From Sphingobacterium sp. BN32 (GTDB lineage Bacteria; Bacteroidota; Bacteroidia; Sphingobacteriales; Sphingobacteriaceae), in contig NZ_CP129963.1 in assembly GCF_030503615.1 (NCBI RefSeq), positions 1,302,001 through 1,366,000 on the forward strand: a stretch of DNA of 64,000 bases, written 5' to 3'. Position numbers and translations under genes: made by a program. The first letter of the stretch is position 1; every line of letters begins with the position of its first letter. The notes under the pieces are model-generated. The model did not search any database. It was not told where the DNA came from and saw only the letters and a program-made list of their open reading frames with translations. Of the stretch, positions 54,541-63,199 are shown one piece after another.

Positions 54541-55168
54541 GGTGATGTTTTTTAAGGGTTCATGGATGTTCCGCCTCTTCGTGGCGGCTATGGTTCGCTT
54601 TGCAGGAGAAAAAGGGAGTTGCGACCTTTTTCCTACCTGGATGCTTCCCGTTCCCGCAGGGATTGGGTGGCTTCCGGGCAAGTTCGGTTTTTGTGGGTAC
54701 GGGGTCGAGGTACGAGAGCCGTACGTACAAAAACACAACTTGCACAATACAAAACAAAAAACAGGGGTTATACCGCAAGGGGCAAAAAAGTGGGTTTTGG
54801 GGATGTTTTTCACATATAGATTTGGGGATGGCCGATTGATAAACATCGTTTAGATCGGTCATATATCCATATATACAGCTATCGGGATAGCTATATATTT
54901 GGATAGCTGTATATCGGCATGTGCAGTTATCTGAATTCTATATATATGGATATGTGGATATACATATATCCATATCGCTACCTATCAGGATATACCTATA
55001 TCGCGATATATGTATATCTATATGTATTGCTATCTGCATAGCTGTCTGTCGAAATATCGGGATATATGAATATCTGTATATCGGTATGGCTATATAGATA
55101 GCTATCGGTATATACCAATATCCAGTTATCTATATAGCTGAATAACCGATTTCGACCCCCTCAAAAAA
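54541..55168. other. Non-coding region between methylase and primase genes
   Basis: About 630 bases without a credible gene. The right half is the TATC/GATA palindrome array (54857-55147). The left half (54541-54856) is the leader of the methylase-mob-tra operon and has open but non-protein-like frames. By position, upstream of the mobilisation genes, it is the best place in the window for oriT. Confidence 0.6.
54857..55147. repeat. Array of TATC/GATA palindromes, candidate oriT or replication origin
   Basis: By hand I count 16 TATC and 8 GATA tetramers in 54861-55140, far above chance. They build many palindromes of varied size: AGCTATC-GG-GATAGCT at 54876-54891; ATATGGATA/TATCCATAT at 54943-54974 with GGATAT/ATATCC nested at 54955-54970; TATATCGCGATATA at 54996-55009; and GATAGCTATC directly followed by GGTATATACC at 55096-55115. 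No unit repeats exactly, so it is neither CRISPR nor a simple satellite. Homopolymers longer than three bases are absent. The array ends at the primase stop region. Confidence 0.75.
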
Positions 55169-56122
55169 TTAACGCTTGGGGCCCGCCCGTTGGTCCTGTA
55201 ATTCCTGCTCATTTAGGGCTGCCCTTAGCATATCGTTGTAATCCTTGTATCCCTGATAAACACCCGAACGGTCTTTGGCCTGTGGTACGGCTTCGATCAG
55301 TCTTTGGGTACAGCTGCGGCCGGGATCGTCATTGTCGAAATACACGTCCACAACGGGAATGCCCTTGACCCGTTCGATGGCATTCTTCAATTGGACAATG
55401 GAATTTAGGACAATGGCGGTAGGAGTAGGATCTGGACGGTTCACGTTAAGCCAGCTTAGGTAGTCCATATAACCCTCAAAGAGAACGGCCCGGTCTGGAT
55501 TGCCAGGGATCACGGATATACCTTTCTTGCCGATACTGCTCTTGAAACCTTTGGCATTGGTAAACTCCCAATTGTCCTGATCGTTCTTCCAGCCAATGGC
55601 GTAGAAAATGCTTTTATTTTCGTTGTCAAGACGGTTTCTGTAATAGATTTCGTGCAGGTGTCCATGTGCAACGTCCAATATCCCACGTTCTTCAAGATAT
55701 TTGGTCAGGACAAAATTTCTGCCGACTGGCTGTGTACGCACGAGTTCAAAGGTGTATCCTTTCTGCTCTTGTTCCGTTGGTGGTTTGACAGGTTTATAAG
55801 CGGGTATCGTGGAGACCTGCATATCGCAGGTCTCCTTTATCTTGTTCAGTACCTCGACAAAGGAAAATTGGGGCCAATATGCAAGGCCGAGCTGGACGAT
55901 ACTACCGCCCTGTATGCCCGTCGAGTTCGGGCCACCCCGGTCGATCCATTTTCCTCCCTCATCCCATACCGTGAGGGATGGCGTATCTTGCTTGGTTTCC
56001 CGTAGCATACTGTGGTAAAAGAGTTCCTTGCCGGATTTCCGCACCGGATGGTGGCCGAGCCGGGCCAGGAAGTCCGAGATCGGGATTTCCCGCAGATCGT
56101 CCACGTTTACATATTTTGACAT
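55169..56122 (-). CDS. TOPRIM-domain DNA primase-like protein
   Basis: 317 residues from the ATG at 56122. The N-terminus resembles the zinc-binding/CHC2 region of mobile-element primases (DDLREIPISDFLARLGHHPV, GGSIVQLGLAYWPQFSF) but lacks the cysteines. The TOPRIM domain has RAVLFEGYMDYLSW (Glu near 214) and VVDVYFDNDDPGR (Asp-x-Asp near 261), and ends KDYNDMLRAAL. It would prime the transferred strand in the recipient. A related but degenerate protein is encoded 16 bases upstream. Confidence 0.8.
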   Translation of the reverse strand: MSKYVNVDDLREIPISDFLARLGHHPVRKSGKELFYHSMLRETKQDTPSLTVWDEGGKWIDRGGPNSTGIQGGSIVQLGLAYWPQFSFVEVLNKIKETCDMQVSTIPAYKPVKPPTEQEQKGYTFELVRTQPVGRNFVLTKYLEERGILDVAHGHLHEIYYRNRLDNENKSIFYAIGWKNDQDNWEFTNAKGFKSSIGKKGISVIPGNPDRAVLFEGYMDYLSWLNVNRPDPTPTAIVLNSIVQLKNAIERVKGIPVVDVYFDNDDPGRSCTQRLIEAVPQAKDRSGVYQGYKDYNDMLRAALNEQELQDQRAGPKR

Positions 56123-56138
56123 AAGCAGGGGTTGGAAA

Positions 56139-56981
56139 CTAAAGGGGTATAACTTCTGTGTTTGGTAGTTTTTGGGTGAATGCTTCCGTCGCCAATTGGT
56201 ACCCGTCTCTCGTTTCATCGATATAGAGCAGTACCTTTTCAAAATGGCTGGCACGTTTCAGCGCGGCGGACACAAATTCGGGATGGTTCATTATCAGTAC
56301 CGATGCGTAGTGCAGGTGTTGGTCGTTCCGTCTTTTCAGATAGTCCACATATTCGGGGAATATGGTAAGCGCGGTTTCACTTGCCGAAATAAAGGTCATT
56401 CCCTTTGTACCGATACAGCCCGTATAATTTTGGGCGCGTACTTCCCAACCGCCATTTTCGTTCATCCAACCTGCGGCACAAAAATCTTTGCGGTTGCCCT
56501 TTTGGTCGGTTACATAATAATAGACTTCTCGGATGTTCAGATCGGCAAGTTCCCAAAGGCCGCTTTCCATCAGAAAATCGGTAATCTCATTATTGTAGCC
56601 CAATGGGCCGGTACGGTCGACCTGATAATGGGGTATCTTGGTCGCTTTGCGCTTCCGCAGGGGTCTATCTTTTTTAGCTGATTGGTGTTGCATGCGCCGA
56701 AGTTTTTCTTCGATCTGTTCGGCGGATAGATCGGGCCAATAGGTACGGGCAAAGTCCATAAGGTTACCACCTTTGCCAAGTAGTCCAAGTGAGCTGTCAA
56801 ACCAAGTATTCAATTGGTTATTGACCGTCAGGACTATTTTGTTGTTGGTTCTGTTTCCGAATACGCTTGCGCACTGAAATTCATCGTCACCCGTTGATAC
56901 GGGTTCATGCCCTAATGCTTTGAGCAGGGTGACGATGGTCAACGGCTCATCGTGCGGTGTGTTGCTTTTGTAAGATGTCAT
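56139..56981 (-). CDS. Degenerate TOPRIM primase-like paralogue
   Basis: 280 residues built like the downstream primase: an N-terminal zinc-finger-like region (LLKALGHEPVSTGDDEFQCA, GKGGNLMDFARTYWPDLSAE) and a TOPRIM-like half (ALTIFPEYVDYLKRR, KVLLYIDETRDGYQLATEAF). The canonical FEG strand reads FPE here and the DND motif reads DET, so catalysis is doubtful. It may be a structural partner of the intact primase, or one half of a split pair with the other. Confidence 0.65.
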   Translation of the reverse strand: MTSYKSNTPHDEPLTIVTLLKALGHEPVSTGDDEFQCASVFGNRTNNKIVLTVNNQLNTWFDSSLGLLGKGGNLMDFARTYWPDLSAEQIEEKLRRMQHQSAKKDRPLRKRKATKIPHYQVDRTGPLGYNNEITDFLMESGLWELADLNIREVYYYVTDQKGNRKDFCAAGWMNENGGWEVRAQNYTGCIGTKGMTFISASETALTIFPEYVDYLKRRNDQHLHYASVLIMNHPEFVSAALKRASHFEKVLLYIDETRDGYQLATEAFTQKLPNTEVIPL

Positions 56982-57014
56982 GAGAAAAATGTTTTTGATG
57001 TGGTGGATAGGTTT

Positions 57015-57290
57015 TTACAGGTAGCGCATGGCTTCACGGGATTTGCTCACGGCTTCGATCTCCATGCGGTCGATGCGCCAAGCGGCGGAATAGTCGCCGT
57101 CCTTGCGCGGGGAAATCAGCCCCAGACCGATCCAATGCTCAACGTTCTTTCGTCCGTACCGCTTGAATGCTTCTGATTTTTTGAGGTATGGCCGGATGTG
57201 TCCGGTTTTGGACAGGGCCAGTTTTGCGCCCATTTCGGCGGCATAAGAAAGCAATGTCTGCAATTGCAGCGGTGTCAATAGTATGTGCAT
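57015..57290 (-). CDS. Small excisionase/MerR-like DNA-binding protein, copy 1
   Basis: 91 residues ending in a probable winged helix: KKSEAFKRYGRKNVEHWIGL then GLISPRKDGDYSAAWRIDRM. The pattern (a Tyr-Gly-Arg-x-Asn-Val helix, then GLIS and a wing) is shared with the protein encoded 109 bases upstream. Possibly a regulator or accessory factor of transfer/replication; no named family. Confidence 0.6.
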   Translation of the reverse strand: MHILLTPLQLQTLLSYAAEMGAKLALSKTGHIRPYLKKSEAFKRYGRKNVEHWIGLGLISPRKDGDYSAAWRIDRMEIEAVSKSREAMRYL

Positions 57291-57399
57291 AGCTTCTTGG
57301 GGTTTGATGGTTTACTGATAAAGGGAGTTTGGAGTTACTCCATTGGAACCGACAACAGGTAACGAGCCTGTAATGATCCGCTCTTGTCGGCTGGTCGGT

Positions 57400-57693
57400 C
57401 TATCTGTCCGTTACGGGCAGGTAGGTAATTCGGTTGCTTGAACCCGAAACGGTTTCAAGTTCCGATCTGTCAAGGAAAGTCTGGGAGCTGTCATCTGTAT
57501 GAGTGGAGATCAGCCCCTCCCGTAACCATCTGTCAACATTGCTTCGACCGTAAAGACGGTAAGCTGTGGCTTTGGTCAGTTTATCGGGGATAGGTTGTTC
57601 TTTTTTTATGGCATTATCAGCCCCCTCTTGGACTGCATTTTTTAACAGTGTCGCCAGTTCCTTGCTCGAAAGGTTGTTTGTCCGTGTTGGCAT
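57400..57693 (-). CDS. Small excisionase/MerR-like DNA-binding protein, copy 2
   Basis: 97 residues. The C-terminal half TKATAYRLYGRSNVDRWLRE then GLISTHTDDS and FLDRSELETVSGSS parallels the downstream paralogue position by position. The N-terminal half is helical and polar. It is the first gene of the run that continues into the primases. Confidence 0.6.
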   Translation of the reverse strand: MPTRTNNLSSKELATLLKNAVQEGADNAIKKEQPIPDKLTKATAYRLYGRSNVDRWLREGLISTHTDDSSQTFLDRSELETVSGSSNRITYLPVTDR

Positions 57694-58312
57694 AATTTTA
57701 TGGTACTGGTTTCTGAATGGTCGTTTGTAAAATAAGAGGGGACATTTTGCCCCCTCCGTATATTATATTTCTTGGTCAATGAATGTCTTTCATTTTGCTG
57801 TAAAGTCAATAACGTATCACTACGCGAGCGGACACTCGATATATTACTGCTGTTCGGGAATACTCACGTGGGTACCTACATACCCGCCGAAACCGGCTGC
57901 CTATGGTTCATCGGAGCGGTACTCCCTGCATACACGTATGCGGCGATAATACTGCCCGACTGCACAATAATTTCCGGTTCTTCACCGGAAATGCTTCTTC
58001 CCCCAATGTCAAAGAACTTGTCCTTACTGGGGTCAAAATTGGCGAGTGGGCAGACGGAGCTTTCCCAATATGGGCGCATTGGTATCGATTTTTTTCGGTG
58101 GGATTTTTTACGTTTTGTAAGGGGGATTTTAGGTAGGTAATTGGGGTTAGGACGGGGGATTATCTGTGGATTGGGGTATAAATAGCGTATTTTGTCCGCT
58201 ATATGGATTTTATGGGGTTTTCGGGATGGCATGGGTCAAACCCTTTAACAAGATGGGTATATTGGTAAAGATTATTTTTTTCTTTGGATATAATGGATAT
58301 TCGGTTGATCGC
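57694..58312. other. 620-bp region without a confident gene
   Basis: Short overlapping frames exist on both strands (57772-58140 plus; 57876-58232 minus), but neither has convincing protein character or a family match. A small hairpin (GAGGGG...CCCCTC) lies near 57739-57759. The region separates the rteC operon from the small DNA-binding proteins and should hold the promoter of the latter. Confidence 0.45.
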
Positions 58313-59191
58313 TCAATTTTTTGGGCGTCTTTTTTGGGGTTTGTATTTCAAGGATTCTTCGATATGTCTATGAATGGCACCGCGCATCTCATCGAGATAT
58401 TTGGTGTGACTAATGGTCTTGCGGCGGGTTATATCGACAAACATACGGTAAGCCTGTGCCAAATCTTCGTTAAAACTTTCTTCCAACCATGCGATTATAT
58501 CCGAAATATCGGCCTTTCCTCCATTGACACGTCGCGTAAAATAGATACCATAGGCAAATTCCACCAGCTCCATTTTGGTACCCGACCACCATCGTTTTCG
58601 GTCTTGCATTATTTCTCTCATGAATACATTATCGGGTTCTTGGTATAATAGCCGGATTCGCCCTATTAAAAAGTCTCGGAGCATCTCATATGCTCGGAAC
58701 ACGCCGAAAAGATGATCGAGATCGGTGGAAAATTCGGGGTTGTCGGGCAGGAGCTCCCGCCCTGGGGGAAATAACGATCTGTTACGGCGAAGAAAAAATT
58801 GTTTGTCTTTGCTGTGTTCGTCCGTAACATAGTATTGATAATGAAAAGCATGCAAACGAAAGAAGCGGTTCACTACGCCGATTTCCTCCATATAATAATC
58901 CCTTACCATCTGGTCGGTACCGACGGGAACCGAGCACAGGATCTTGTGCAACTCCACGACATAGGTTTGCCACGCGGAGAAACGGGGCTTGGTATATTTG
59001 AAAAAGTTGATTTCGTCCGTTTCATCCTCGAATGGGTGGCGCCTTATACGCTCCCTTAATTCGTTGATCGTGTCGGCGATACAGGAAAGTGATTCATTGA
59101 GGTTCTGTACGGATTCCCTGATCGATCCATTGATATATCCCAATTGCTCCAACATACCGGAATAAAGATTTTCGATTGACGCCTCTTTCAT
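58313..59191 (-). CDS. rteC: RteC-family regulator of element excision/transfer
   Basis: 292 residues from the ATG at 59191. The RteC landmarks are clear: DEINFFKYTKPRFSAWQTYV near 75-95, MEEIGVVNRFFRLHAFHYQY near 120, WSGTKMELVEFAYGIYFTRR near 205, and the winged-helix C-terminus (AQAYRMFVDITRRKTISHTK YLDEM). In CTnDOT, RteC activates the excision operon in response to RteA/RteB. No rteA/rteB is visible here, so the upstream signal is unknown or lies beyond the window. Confidence 0.9.
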   Translation of the reverse strand: MKEASIENLYSGMLEQLGYINGSIRESVQNLNESLSCIADTINELRERIRRHPFEDETDEINFFKYTKPRFSAWQTYVVELHKILCSVPVGTDQMVRDYYMEEIGVVNRFFRLHAFHYQYYVTDEHSKDKQFFLRRNRSLFPPGRELLPDNPEFSTDLDHLFGVFRAYEMLRDFLIGRIRLLYQEPDNVFMREIMQDRKRWWSGTKMELVEFAYGIYFTRRVNGGKADISDIIAWLEESFNEDLAQAYRMFVDITRRKTISHTKYLDEMRGAIHRHIEESLKYKPQKRRPKN

Positions 59192-59278
59192 AACCACAAA
59201 GTCTATAATTCCACATAGTGCTATCCATCTAAAAATTTGTATAGTAGTACGAAAGTCGGGTGAAACAAAGGCTGTTAC

Positions 59279-59300
59279 AAGGACGGATTATCCGTTCCTT
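59279..59300 (-). terminator. Hairpin downstream of the 411-codon ICE gene
   Basis: AAGGACGGA and TCCGTTCCTT form a nine-pair stem with one bulge around TTA, about 70 bases past the stop at 59372. No T-run, so a weak candidate. Confidence 0.3.
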
Positions 59301-59371
59301 TCCGTTCCCGTGGCTGTTTGGCTATTTTTAATCCGAATTTGGAGCAGGGATTAAGGCTTGGGTTGTTTAGG

Positions 59372-60565
59372 CTAATATTCTCTGATCCTCTGTATGATCC
59401 GTTCCAACGTTTCGATGGCGATCTGTCTGTCTCTTTCTTCGGGGTTATATGACTTGCTTCTCATTGCTTCATGAGAAATATCCTCTTTATAGGGGGTGGA
59501 TAGATGTGGTGCTATGGTTCTGAAAACCTCGGTAAGTGATTTAGCGTGGATAATCCTTAGGTCATCCGTTGCTCGTAGTATCAACGCCATTTGATCGGTC
59601 GAAAGTACACAAAGGACTTTTTGTATTGGTGTCGTTCTGTTATTCGATGTCATGTGTGTATTACCCTGCAATGGTATCACGGTCAATCTCAACTTCTTTT
59701 CCAGATAAACTATCTCCTGCGAAAACCAGTTGTTGATTACCGTGTCCAAATCCCGATATTTAGGATTTAGTTTCGTGTCCGGTTTGCGGTGCAATTGGTT
59801 ATAAGCCTTATAAAAGTACAATAGTTTATCCATTCTTTCTACAGGCTGTTCATAGCGATTGACTTCTTTTGCAAGACGGTCGGTAAGTATGTTCATGAAT
59901 TTTTTGCTGTTGAAATTCATGTATATCAGTAATTGTTCCAATTGGGAAAAATCCTCTCTGTCATTGCGTATCCAGTCGATTTCTTCCAGTCCGTTTATTA
60001 GTTCACGCAAATACAATACAACTCTAAAAGTCAATTCATAAGGGTATGTGGATGCCGTTACAAAATGTGTCAACCTTTTGAGCAATAGTTTCGCAACCTG
60101 ATTATCTTCTGCGTACTTCCACAACCTATCCACTTTAATTTTCAGCTCGTGCTTGGTTACGTCAAAATACGTAGCAGGCACCCGCTCGTCGAGACTGATA
60201 TATTTTGAAAAACGTGTTTCCAAAAAGGAGAAAAGCTCGTCCAGATTTGCAAGGATTGCTTTGTTTAAATTCTGAATTAATTTTTTTTTATGTGCTGTTA
60301 GTCGCTGGTTCTTGATAGTCTGGTCAAGTAAAGCGATTAGAGAAGCATGGTATTGTTTTATGAGCAGGTCTATTTCGTTTTCTTTATTAATGGAAAACAC
60401 TTGACCTTTTATAAGCGACTGCAAACGCAAGATTTCTTCCTTCAAATGGCTTTCGATATGCTCTGCCTGTTCTTGGGTTATGACAGAAACATCCGTATTT
60501 GACGGATTGAGGGTAACTGTTATTAATAAATCTAACCATTCTAATGGGTATTTGTTATATTCCAT
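59372..60565 (-). CDS. Uncharacterised ICE protein upstream of rteC
   Basis: 397 residues from the ATG at 60565 (MEYNKYPLEWLDLLITVTLN); a GTG 14 codons upstream is the alternative start. It is all-helical, without signal peptide or membrane segments. The C-terminal 80 residues (CVLSTDQMALILRATDDLRI, EVFRTIAPHLSTPYKEDISH, EAMRSKSYNPEERDRQIAIE) recur, as I recall, in proteins encoded next to rteC in Bacteroidota elements. No function known. The codons look intermediate between the G+C-rich backbone and the AT-rich cargo. Confidence 0.6.
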   Translation of the reverse strand: MEYNKYPLEWLDLLITVTLNPSNTDVSVITQEQAEHIESHLKEEILRLQSLIKGQVFSINKENEIDLLIKQYHASLIALLDQTIKNQRLTAHKKKLIQNLNKAILANLDELFSFLETRFSKYISLDERVPATYFDVTKHELKIKVDRLWKYAEDNQVAKLLLKRLTHFVTASTYPYELTFRVVLYLRELINGLEEIDWIRNDREDFSQLEQLLIYMNFNSKKFMNILTDRLAKEVNRYEQPVERMDKLLYFYKAYNQLHRKPDTKLNPKYRDLDTVINNWFSQEIVYLEKKLRLTVIPLQGNTHMTSNNRTTPIQKVLCVLSTDQMALILRATDDLRIIHAKSLTEVFRTIAPHLSTPYKEDISHEAMRSKSYNPEERDRQIAIETLERIIQRIREY

Positions 60566-60798
60566 ATAGATGCCCGTATTGAGAGGTGTATTTAATAAGA
60601 ATTTCACCTCTTTTGTATTATCTAAATATTATAATAAGCCTAACGTGATGCAGTGGTAGCAAATCGTTAATGTATTGTGTATCGTTTTAACTTATACTTG
60701 CCATTAACCAATGAAAAAGTCAACAAGATTTGTTAACCTATCTCTAACTTTTGTAATCGTCGTGGCATTAGCTTAAAAATTAGTCGACAGGTTATTTT
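60566..60798. other. Intergenic region between TetR and ICE gene
   Basis: 230 AT-rich bases. Apart from probable promoter sequence for the 59372-60565 gene I see nothing specific. Confidence 0.4.
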
Positions 60799-61404
60799 TT
60801 AAAAGGATACCCCTTGATTGACATTAAATATCGAACGCATCTTTTGTTCTGTTTCTTTGTTATCCTGTGATAGTAAAAATTTATTCCTTAAATCAAGGGG
60901 TAACACCAATGTCCATATTTGCCAAAAGTCCAGTCCGATATAGGTCATCATATTTTTGTCCGTTTCGTAATACTTGGATGAAATGTTAGCAAAAAGTATA
61001 TCTTCTTTTTTTTGTATTTTCTTGTTAAAGTCTTTGAACTGCTTCGTCACTCTGACACTTCGCTTAAAATATGATTCCAGCACCTTATTTTTCAATATAA
61101 AATCCTTTCGACGATGAACCATTGTAATAAAAAGCTCTGCAAAACCTAAATTATTGGGCAAACTGTTCAAAATCTCTGTTTTCATCTGAAGGAAAAGATG
61201 TTCGATTACAATATCCAATATGCCTAATCTGTTCCCGAAATAATTATAGATATGACTTTTGGAATAACCCGTAACGTAGCTTACATTACTTAGTTTTAAA
61301 TATTCCAGTCCATTGCTCTCTACAATCCGAATAGATGTTTCAATTATCTTTGCAATAAAATCTGATTTATCTGACGTTAGACTTTCCTTTGTTTTCATTT
61401 GCAT
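60799..61404 (-). CDS. TetR/AcrR-family regulator
   Basis: 201 residues. The N-terminal HTH is typical: KIIETSIRIVESNGLEYLKL, SNVSYVTGYSKSHIYNYFGN (recognition helix and the conserved Tyr-x-Tyr-Phe). The C-terminal ligand domain is specific to this protein. It lies directly downstream of the RND efflux genes, so it is a likely local repressor of them. The start overlaps the upstream small gene by ten bases. Confidence 0.85.
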   Translation of the reverse strand: MQMKTKESLTSDKSDFIAKIIETSIRIVESNGLEYLKLSNVSYVTGYSKSHIYNYFGNRLGILDIVIEHLFLQMKTEILNSLPNNLGFAELFITMVHRRKDFILKNKVLESYFKRSVRVTKQFKDFNKKIQKKEDILFANISSKYYETDKNMMTYIGLDFWQIWTLVLPLDLRNKFLLSQDNKETEQKMRSIFNVNQGVSF

Positions 61405-61667
61405 ATCTGGATGGTAAGCCTTCCAAGGGGAAATCCCATTTCCTTATTTCCGACCAATTTTTCCAATTCCTCAATATCTTTAAGAATAATTACGTCTTTT
61501 CCCTCGTTTTCTATCAGGATTGCCAATTGGTTTATTCTCTCCAAATCATTATCAACCAAGATAAACTTTGAATAATGCCATAATTTTATGTCATTGAATA
61601 GTCTTTCAGGTTTGTCATCCGACTGATTAACCAACATCAATACTGGTGTGTTAGATTGACTTTCCAT
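61395..61667 (-). CDS. Small hypothetical protein upstream of tetR
   Basis: 90 residues, soluble. The sequence alternates short beta-strands and helices (PVLMLVNQSDDKPERLFNDI, KFILVDNDLERINQLAILIE, DVIILKDIEELEKLV), suggesting a small receiver-like or Rossmann-like fold, though no phosphoacceptor pattern is convincing. It overlaps tetR and should be co-translated with it. No family recognised. Confidence 0.5.
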   Translation of the reverse strand: MESQSNTPVLMLVNQSDDKPERLFNDIKLWHYSKFILVDNDLERINQLAILIENEGKDVIILKDIEELEKLVGNKEMGFPLGRLTIQICK

Positions 61668-61705
61668 TTTTAATTATTTGTATGTTTACAATGTTGCATG
61701 AGAAT

Positions 61706-61737
61706 GACCAGCCATTACCTTTTGGATAAGGCTGGTC
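61706..61737 (-). terminator. Hairpin after the efflux outer-membrane gene
   Basis: GACCAGCC and GGCTGGTC form a perfect 8-bp stem starting 15 bases past the stop at 61752. Not followed by a strong T-run, so the efflux operon may read through into the tetR pair. Confidence 0.45.
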
Positions 61738-61751
61738 AATCAAAATAATTC

Positions 61752-63182
61752 TTACTGCCAGCCGCCGCCAACGGCACGGTACAATGCGGTAATCGCATTC
61801 AGCCGAAGTGTTTTGACGGTAGCCAAATCCAGTTCTGCCTGTAATTTGTTCGACTGCGCCAAAATAACATCGAGATAGGTCGCTTCGCCGAATTGATATA
61901 GTTTCAATGAATTAGTTACGACGACATCGGCCTTTTCTACCAATCCGATTGCTATTGTTTCTTGTTCTTCCAACTTATCAATTTGAACCAATGCATCCGA
62001 AACTTCGCCAAAAGCCAGCAATACAGATTGTTTGAAATTAAGCTCTGCTTGTTCCGATGCAATTTTTGCCTGTTCGTACCTTGTTTTTAACTGGCGACTT
62101 TGCAAGATTGGTTGAGCTATTGTTCCAGTAGCAAGGCCGAAAAGAGATCCCGGTACATTGAACCAATTTGTCGCTTTTAGAGCGTTCAAACCACCCTGTG
62201 CCGTTATGTTTAAAGCAGGGTACATACTGACTTTTGCTACGTGAATGCTTGCTATACTTTTCCGCAAGGCTAATTCCTGTTTTTTTACATCAGGTCGATA
62301 ACTTAATATTTCGGCAGGTATTCCTGTTGAAATATTTTCAGGGGTAGATACATTATCCAAATTTGCTTGTCTTACAATTTTATCAGGAAGTGAACCGGCA
62401 AGAATGCTTAGTGCATTTTCCTGTACAGTGATAGACGCTTCAATCGGCGGAATATTCTTTAATATTTGCTCCCTTGCAATTTGTTGCTGTTCGACCGCAA
62501 GCGAGTTAATTATACCGAGTTCAAACTGTTTATTCAAAATAGTTAATGTACTATCAGCAAAAGCCAAGTTGCTTTTACTAATCGCTAACTGCTTATCAAG
62601 CATCAAAAGGTTATAGTAGCCTTGCACTACTTCGGCAATTAACCTTGTCTGAACGGCTTTAGCAGCTTCCTGTGTTTGCAGATAGTCAGCTAATGCTTCT
62701 TCTTTTGCACCTTTTATCTTGCCCCAAATATCTGCTTCCCAAGAAAGATTGATAGCGGTAGTATAATCCGTCAGATAATTCTGTCCAAGAAAATAACCCA
62801 ATGACTGTCCGTTCATACTATTTTGAGACGGACGGTTGATATTGGCGCTTGCAGCCTGTGCATCAACCACTGGTGCATATCCCCATTTAGATTGTTTGTA
62901 CCCTAATGATGCAAACTCTATCTGTTTCAAAGCCACCTGTAAATCATTGTTCTGTTCTAAGGATTTATCAATAAGATTTACCAATATCGGGTCTTTAAAG
63001 AAATCCCTGTAACCAATATGTGCAATGTTCAAAGTATCATCGGAAAGCTCTAATTCCGTCCTGTAAGTGTCAGGAAGCCTAAGCTCCGGTTGCTGGTACT
63101 TCTGCACAGAACAGGAAGTCACAGACACTGCAATAAACAGAGAACCGCCTAATAAATATGTTATGTTTTTTACTGAACCCAT
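61752..63182 (-). CDS. RND efflux outer-membrane factor (OprM/NodT family)
   Basis: 476 residues from the ATG at 63182. Lipobox SVTSC at about 20-24. The OEP repeats are well preserved: NLSWEADIWGKIKGAKEEAL in the first half, and ILSYRPDVKKQELALRKSIA followed by KVSMYPALNITAQGGLNALK in the second. It forms the TolC-like exit duct for the RND pump encoded directly upstream (17 bases). Confidence 0.95.
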   Translation of the reverse strand: MGSVKNITYLLGGSLFIAVSVTSCSVQKYQQPELRLPDTYRTELELSDDTLNIAHIGYRDFFKDPILVNLIDKSLEQNNDLQVALKQIEFASLGYKQSKWGYAPVVDAQAASANINRPSQNSMNGQSLGYFLGQNYLTDYTTAINLSWEADIWGKIKGAKEEALADYLQTQEAAKAVQTRLIAEVVQGYYNLLMLDKQLAISKSNLAFADSTLTILNKQFELGIINSLAVEQQQIAREQILKNIPPIEASITVQENALSILAGSLPDKIVRQANLDNVSTPENISTGIPAEILSYRPDVKKQELALRKSIASIHVAKVSMYPALNITAQGGLNALKATNWFNVPGSLFGLATGTIAQPILQSRQLKTRYEQAKIASEQAELNFKQSVLLAFGEVSDALVQIDKLEEQETIAIGLVEKADVVVTNSLKLYQFGEATYLDVILAQSNKLQAELDLATVKTLRLNAITALYRAVGGGWQ

Positions 63183-63199
63183 TTTAAAAAATTTTAAGA

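Noticed and set aside
54560..54862. 100-codon minus-strand frame upstream of the cytosine methylase
   Set aside because: Low-complexity, cysteine/proline-rich translation with no start signal; lies in the operon leader.
54857..55147. CRISPR array or simple AT satellite
   Set aside because: There is no constant repeat with unique spacers, no exact unit periodicity, and no cas genes.
57876..58232. 118-codon minus-strand frame (and a 122-codon plus frame at 57772-58140 over the same DNA)
   Set aside because: The two compete for the same DNA, neither has a good start context, and neither resembles a known ICE protein. The ending IIAAYVYAGSTAPMNHRQPV is curious but not enough.
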